DNA of 16,497 nucleotides from an uncultured Methanobrevibacter sp. (lineage in GTDB: Archaea; Methanobacteriota; Methanobacteria; Methanobacteriales; Methanobacteriaceae). The notes under the pieces are model-generated. The model saw only the letters and a list, made by a program, of their open reading frames with translations. It was not told the DNA's origin and did no database searches. Positions 13,199 through 16,497 of this stretch are shown here, piece by piece; within the stretch, counting starts at the first letter, position 1; every line of letters begins with the position of its first letter. The position numbers and the translations under genes were made by a program. The DNA lies in contig NZ_CALCYR010000011.1 in NCBI RefSeq assembly GCF_937906425.1, positions 1 through 16,497 of the forward strand. Reading direction: 5' to 3'.

Positions 13199-13310
13199 AT
13201 CAAAAAGTTCGATTTACCAATTTGACAAATAAATAATGACATTTAAATTAATTTTAATAAATAAATAAATTAAATTTGAAACTTAATGAATTAAAATTTT
13301 AAATAAAAAA

Positions 13311-13394
13311 ATTAAAATTCAGAATAAATAAATTAAAATTCAAAATTAATGAATTAAAATTCAGAATAAATAAATTAAAATTCAAAATTAATGA
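13311..13394. repeat. Perfect 42-bp tandem duplication built of 21-bp half-units
   Basis: Copies 13311-13352 and 13353-13394 are identical. Each consists of two related 21-bp units that begin ATTAAAATTC and then diverge (AGAATAAATAA versus AAAATTAATGA). Degenerate units continue on the right to about 13420. A 21-bp step equals two helical turns. Confidence 0.9.
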
Positions 13395-13608
13395 ATTAAA
13401 AATTCTGAATTAATGAATTAAATTTAAATTTATAAAACATTAAGAATTAAATTCAAAACTTAATAAATGACATTAAGAATTTAAATCCAAAATTAATAAA
13501 TCTTAGAATAAATAGCCATATTTCGCTCTTTCAATCAATGTTAAAACTAAACACAACTAAAATTCTACACTGTTTAAACTTATTATTCAATATATAAGCA
13601 AATAATTT

Positions 13609-13672
13609 AGCATACAGTCTACTTTACTAATATCTAGATTGAGCATACAGTCTACTTTAATAAAATCTAGAT
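13609..13672. repeat. 31-bp imperfect direct repeat, two copies
   Basis: Copies at 13609-13639 and 13642-13672 agree at 29 of 31 positions. Each starts AGCATACAGTCTACTTTA and ends ATCTAGAT, which contains the palindrome TCTAGA. The period is 33 bp. Being much less A/T-rich than their surroundings they may be a protein-binding site or the remnant of a larger repeat; no function can be assigned. Confidence 0.85.
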
Positions 13673-13732
13673 ATAGACCGTAGAGGCAAAAATTAAACAG
13701 CATATAAGCTAAATAAGCTAGATAAACATGAA

Positions 13733-13752
13733 AAACAAGCTCAAACTTGTTT
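13733..13752 (-). terminator. Hairpin with T5, possible distal terminator
   Basis: Arms AAACAAG (13733-13739) and CTTGTTT (13746-13752) with a 6-nt loop. Read leftward the stem ends in GTTTTT. It lies about 200 nt after the SPOUT methyltransferase stop and could end that transcript before the rpl3 promoter. Confidence 0.4.
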
Positions 13753-13931
13753 ATGATTACTTCTCAAAGATTACAAATAAAGCTGTCTAGACTTTATTAT
13801 ACTTTATAGTGTCTAATTATAAAGCAAATCCTTGAAAGCTAAAGCTAACAATAGCTAAAGCTATAAATAATATCTATATGTTTTTTTAATGTATTTATAA
13901 AAATTATGTATTAAACGCTACATAAAAGCGG

Positions 13932-13955
13932 AAGCTAATAATGAACTATTAGCTT
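13932..13955 (-). terminator. Hairpin at the end of the SPOUT methyltransferase gene
   Basis: Perfect 9-bp arms AAGCTAATA (13932-13940) and TATTAGCTT (13947-13955) with a 6-nt loop; the arm includes part of the stop codon (13954-13956). No clear T-run follows directly, so it may be a 3'-end stabilising stem and not a terminator. Confidence 0.4.
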
Positions 13956-14769
13956 AAAGTATATTGAAAATAGCTAAAGTTGAAATAACCGCTTCTTCAG
14001 TCCTTACTGTTTCTGTTCCTTGATTAGGGACAGTATTTAATTTAATATGTTCCCAATTGGAACTTTCCAGATTCTCACTGATTGAAGAATACGGACCTCC
14101 GAAAACAATTGCAATATGATTTGATCTTTCCACTTTAGATTTCAATTCATTAAAAATAGTATCTATTGTATCTGCGTACTTTGTAGTTTCAACTACAAAA
14201 TCGGGATTAACTAATTTTAAGCTATTTTTAAGACCTTTATTTGTAGATAATGTCTTAAATCCCCAGTAAATGTCATCTGGTTCATCAGGTGTGACTATTA
14301 CCTCTTTAGCAACTTTAGTAATTTTAAATGAAAATATTTTCTTTACTGTAAGCTGCTCTTTGCAAAACGCTAACTTATCCATACCTATATCTACAAAGGT
14401 ACCTTTCTTGTTCCTTTTGACAGTAAACCCTTGCCTATAGTCCCCTAATTCCGGTTCGGAAGTAGGATGATGAGGCACTCTTAAAGGAGGCAAAATTCCA
14501 ACATGTCTTAATTCAGATTTAATCGGAATAGCCTGTTTTCTAAGATATTGGGGAGTATCCATATAAGAAAGAACTTCTGCTATGAAATCTCCGTCCTCTG
14601 TCTGTTCACTATCTGGAATTGAAAGATCTTTATAAACAACGACTTCATCTACCTCAAACAGAGCTAAAGCCCTACCAATTAATCCAACTTTTGAAGTTTT
14701 TAATTTTAAGTCCTTAGTTTCTGCTAAAAATGAATTCGGTATAAAGACTGATACTTTATTATTTTGCAT
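13954..14769 (-). CDS. SPOUT-class RNA methyltransferase (MTH1/COG2106 family, putative rRNA uridine methyltransferase)
   Basis: Predicted AdoMet-dependent RNA methyltransferase with a deep-knot SPOUT fold and an inserted OB-like domain; human SPOUT1 belongs to the same family. 271 aa. An N-terminal half-domain contains VGLIGRALALFEVDEVVVY (28-46). QYLRK (74-78) and HVGILPPLRVPHHP (89-102) lead into the insert (about 103-160). The AdoMet-binding knot is seen as IVFGGPYSSI (221-230) and VPNQGTETVRTEEAVIS (247-263), all complete. In Methanothermobacter the homologue also sits directly before L3, which suggests an rRNA target; the exact nucleotide cannot be told. The ATG has no Shine-Dalgarno and a TATA box about 27 bp upstream, so the message is probably leaderless. 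Family identification is strong; substrate is inference. Confidence 0.88.
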   Translation of the reverse strand: MQNNKVSVFIPNSFLAETKDLKLKTSKVGLIGRALALFEVDEVVVYKDLSIPDSEQTEDGDFIAEVLSYMDTPQYLRKQAIPIKSELRHVGILPPLRVPHHPTSEPELGDYRQGFTVKRNKKGTFVDIGMDKLAFCKEQLTVKKIFSFKITKVAKEVIVTPDEPDDIYWGFKTLSTNKGLKNSLKLVNPDFVVETTKYADTIDTIFNELKSKVERSNHIAIVFGGPYSSISENLESSNWEHIKLNTVPNQGTETVRTEEAVISTLAIFNIL

Positions 14770-14789
14770 ATTTATAATTATATTAAAAT

Positions 14790-14806
14790 CTATATATAAA
14801 CATTTT
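14790..14806 (-). promoter_or_regulatory. Candidate promoter for the SPOUT gene, predicting a leaderless mRNA
   Basis: Minus strand reads CAAAATGTTTATATATAG: an A-rich BRE-like stretch, then a TATA box close to the archaeal consensus. Its centre is about 27 bp before ATG 14769, the usual distance from box to transcript start, and no ribosome-binding site lies between. Transcription would start at or near the A of the ATG. Confidence 0.6.
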
Positions 14807-15479
14807 GATTAATCAAGTATTAGCCTGAAAAAGAGCACTAAAACCGAATTATTCAGTAGTAAAAATATAAAAAAATAATTAAAAAAGAATTTTATTAATC
14901 ATAACCCCAGTTTATAGCATTTATAAATCAAGAGACTTTTATTAATCAATAATTTTTGATCATTAATAATTTCATAAAATTATCATAAAATTATCATAAG
15001 ATTTGAAAATCATCTAAAATCATCTAGATTATCCTAAGCATCATAATAAAATAATAATAATAAAATAATATTAAAATAATATTAAAATAACGTCATAATT
15101 ATGATAATAATCTATGACAATAATCTTTCATTAATTAATAAAGTATTGACCTATTGAATCAATAAACAATGATAGCCCTAGCTAAAACATAATAACTACG
15201 ACTTCAAATATGATATCAAACATCAGACAAATGCTATAATACCATTTTAAATCATGAAAAATAATAAAAAATTTAAAAATTTCTTATAAATTACATAATG
15301 TAGACATATAGATTAGTAATATTTAAGAAATTTATTATATATAAATGTTTTGTTAAAATTAAAGAAAAATCTAAATTTTTAAGAAAAAAAGAAAATATTT
15401 TCCTAAAATGTAAAATAAACTTTAAAAAAATAGCAAGAAAGTGAGAAAAAATAGAAAAGTTTATAAATAAAAATTTTTA

Positions 15480-15600
15480 GGCTTGACTAAATTTTTTTCA
15501 AAGATCAATATTTTTTAAAATAAGAAACTTTTTAGAAAAACAAGATTTTTAAAAATAACAAATTTTTTAGAAAAAATATTAAAACAGTTAATTTGACTAA
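15480..15600 (-). terminator. Cluster of T-runs after the METTL5-like gene
   Basis: Beginning just past the stop codon at 15606, the minus strand carries repeated runs such as TATTTTTAG, ATATTTTTTC, GTTATTTTTAAAAATC and TTGTTTTTC. Archaeal polymerase releases at U-rich tracts, often several in a row. The word TTTTTAGAAAAA recurs on the plus strand. No single termination point can be chosen. Confidence 0.4.
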
Positions 15601-15605
15601 AAATA

Positions 15606-16352
15606 CTACTCAAAGTTTTCAATTCTTAAAACAACAACCTTAACCATACGTTGCTCATCAGTGTGAAAGTCATATATTTTAGGAATTGGAAACTTGTATA
15701 CCAACTTATGACTAACATCTGCTCCAAGATTTCTAACATAATCAATAATATACTCTTCAGCACTGGCCATATGAAATGAGTAAATAATTTCAGCGCTGTT
15801 TAATGCAAAGTCAATAAATTTCCTGTCAGCATGCCTTTTTCCCCTCTCCTGAGATCCGAATGGAGGGTTTTGAATAAGGGTGTCAAACTTAAATGAAGCA
15901 TTACCAAAATCAGTGCCATTAAAACCAATAAGACTATTTAAATTTAGAAGAGTTTTATCATCACTGTCATTTAATAAATCACTTATTGAATTATATGAAT
16001 TTATGTCTCCAACTATAAAATTTGTATTTGCTACATCCATATGGCTTAGTTTATTTTCGTTAATTAAATCAAAAAAACTTTTTCTTGCCAAATCCACAGA
16101 TTCCCTATCAATGTCAAGACCTAATGAAAACTTTGCACCCATAAGTGAGGATGCACTTGCAAGGATTCCAGTGCCGCATCCAAGGTCAAGAACGTTAAGG
16201 TCCCTGATATCACCCATACCATATGCATTCCATATAAGATCAGATGCTATTACTGCAGGAGTGGAATACTGTTCAAGCTCAACCTTAGGATTTGGATGTT
16301 TTGGAATTTTTTCCAAAATCATTTCCAAATGTTTCTTTTTTGAAATTTTCAT
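15606..16352 (-). CDS. METTL5-type N6-adenine RNA methyltransferase (putative 16S rRNA m6A)
   Basis: Rossmann-fold AdoMet-dependent methyltransferase. 248 aa. The N-terminus has the METTL5-family block NPKVELEQYSTPAVIASDL (21-39). AdoMet motif I is VLDLGCGTGIL (54-64), the ribose-binding acidic residue is D80 (LGLDID), and the adenine contact is near D116 (VGDI). The catalytic motif is NPPFG (162-166), the NPPF form typical of N6-adenine methyltransferases. RHADRKFIDFAL follows. Human METTL5 methylates 18S rRNA near the decoding centre, and archaeal members act on the equivalent 16S position, so that is the likely job. An Asn/Ser/Asp-rich stretch (about 118-154) between motif and NPPF looks longer than usual. 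The start has only a weak GTGAT just upstream. Confidence 0.85.
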   Translation of the reverse strand: MKISKKKHLEMILEKIPKHPNPKVELEQYSTPAVIASDLIWNAYGMGDIRDLNVLDLGCGTGILASASSLMGAKFSLGLDIDRESVDLARKSFFDLINENKLSHMDVANTNFIVGDINSYNSISDLLNDSDDKTLLNLNSLIGFNGTDFGNASFKFDTLIQNPPFGSQERGKRHADRKFIDFALNSAEIIYSFHMASAEEYIIDYVRNLGADVSHKLVYKFPIPKIYDFHTDEQRMVKVVVLRIENFE

Positions 16353-16356
16353 ATAA

Positions 16357-16497
16357 TCACATAAGTTTGATTCTAATTAGAGATTAAAAAATTAATTTCC
16401 AATTCTTACTATTATTTTAATTTAACATTAATATTATATTTTTTTTAAGATTAATAATTTTATTAATTTTTATTTTTAATATCCCCCCCTAATTTGA
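16357..16497. other. Spacer upstream of the METTL5-like gene
   Basis: A/T-rich sequence with no gene seen. It presumably carries the promoter of the METTL5-like gene, but no TATA box stands out. A run of seven C at 16483-16489 is striking in a region otherwise almost without C or G. Confidence 0.5.

Larger units (their letters stand above)
13073..13953. other. 880-bp intergenic region upstream of rpl3, rich in repeats
   Basis: No gene recognised. From rpl3 outward it holds the candidate promoter at 13160-13198, A/T tandem repeats at about 13260-13500, a 31-bp direct repeat at 13609-13672, and several hairpins: AAACAAG/CTTGTTT (13733-13752), AATAAAG/CTTTATT (13776-13798) and AAGCTAATA/TATTAGCTT (13932-13955). 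The 10-bp word AGCTAAAGCT occurs twice, at 13837 and 13853. The part 13600-13950 is less A/T-rich than the rest. Confidence 0.7.
14770..15605. other. 836-bp A/T-rich spacer between the two methyltransferase genes
   Basis: No gene or structured RNA recognised. It contains 10- and 11-bp tandem repeats (AAAATCATCT at 15006-15025; TCATAAAATTA at 14972-15000; TAAAATAATAT at 15061-15090). It also holds the 12-bp palindrome TCATAATTATGA (15093-15104), TATTGA/TCAATA arms (15144-15164) and TACATAATGTA (15292-15302). The right end (15470-15605), read on the minus strand, is a series of T-runs of 5-7 that could end the METTL5-like transcript. The SPOUT promoter is at the left end. Confidence 0.65.

Noticed and set aside
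15025..15060. C/D-box small RNA suggested by ATGATGC on the minus strand
   Set aside because: The C box departs from the consensus and no D box lies at a proper distance; A/T-rich chance is more likely.
15880..16356. 158-codon plus-strand open frame opposite the METTL5-like gene
   Set aside because: The minus-strand frame carries all methyltransferase motifs; the plus-strand product resembles no family and has no start signal.
16483..16489. Run of seven C as a phase-variable tract
   Set aside because: It is intergenic, with no reading frame to switch; it may be a local oddity or a sequencing problem at the window edge.

Overview
The window is a segment of a very AT-rich archaeal genome, almost certainly a member of the Methanobacteriales (Methanobrevibacter- or Methanosphaera-like). 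The evidence is the archaeal/eukaryotic-type ribosomal proteins (S4e, L19e, L32e, archaeal S5, L30 and L15), an embedded aIF1/SUI1 gene and RNase P protein Rpp29, Shine-Dalgarno motifs of both GGAGG and GGTGAT type, and spacers that are mostly A and T. All 26 genes found lie on the minus strand, so transcription runs from right to left.

From the right edge: a METTL5-type N6-adenine RNA methyltransferase (15606-16352); an AT-rich spacer of about 840 bp; a SPOUT-class RNA methyltransferase of the MTH1/COG2106 family (13954-14769), probably leaderless; an 880-bp spacer full of direct and inverted repeats that holds the likely promoter of the S10-type operon; then the merged S10/spc cluster L3-L4-L23-L2-S19-L22-S3-(147-bp repeat spacer)-L29-aIF1-Rpp29-S17-L14-L24-S4e-L5-S14-S8-L6-L32e. 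A 700-bp non-coding interruption follows, and the cluster resumes as L19e-L18-S5-L30-L15. It ends in a strong hairpin plus T-rich terminator, beyond which lies a 10-bp-period A-tract array at the window edge. secY, which often follows L15 in archaea, is not in the 246 bp downstream.

The genes form one functional theme: assembly and function of the ribosome. They encode 22 ribosomal proteins, a start-codon selection factor, an RNase P subunit and two putative rRNA methyltransferases. Genes in the cluster are tightly packed, with ATGA or TAATG overlaps or gaps of about 0-60 nt. I corrected several starts from ribosome-binding-site position. In particular L18 and S19 both appear to use TTG exactly 6 nt after their Shine-Dalgarno, not the upstream ATG/GTG. 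S14 is a short zinc-type gene placed by direct translation.

I see no clearly new multi-gene system. The most noteworthy points are the 700-bp island that splits L32e from L19e (with a plus-strand open frame and its own hairpin terminator), the low-complexity DLN insertion inside Rpp29, the purely acidic tail of S3, a nested inverted repeat over the candidate L3 promoter, and short tandem repeats in the spacers with periods near whole turns of the helix. No tRNA, rRNA, CRISPR array or intact mobile element was seen.
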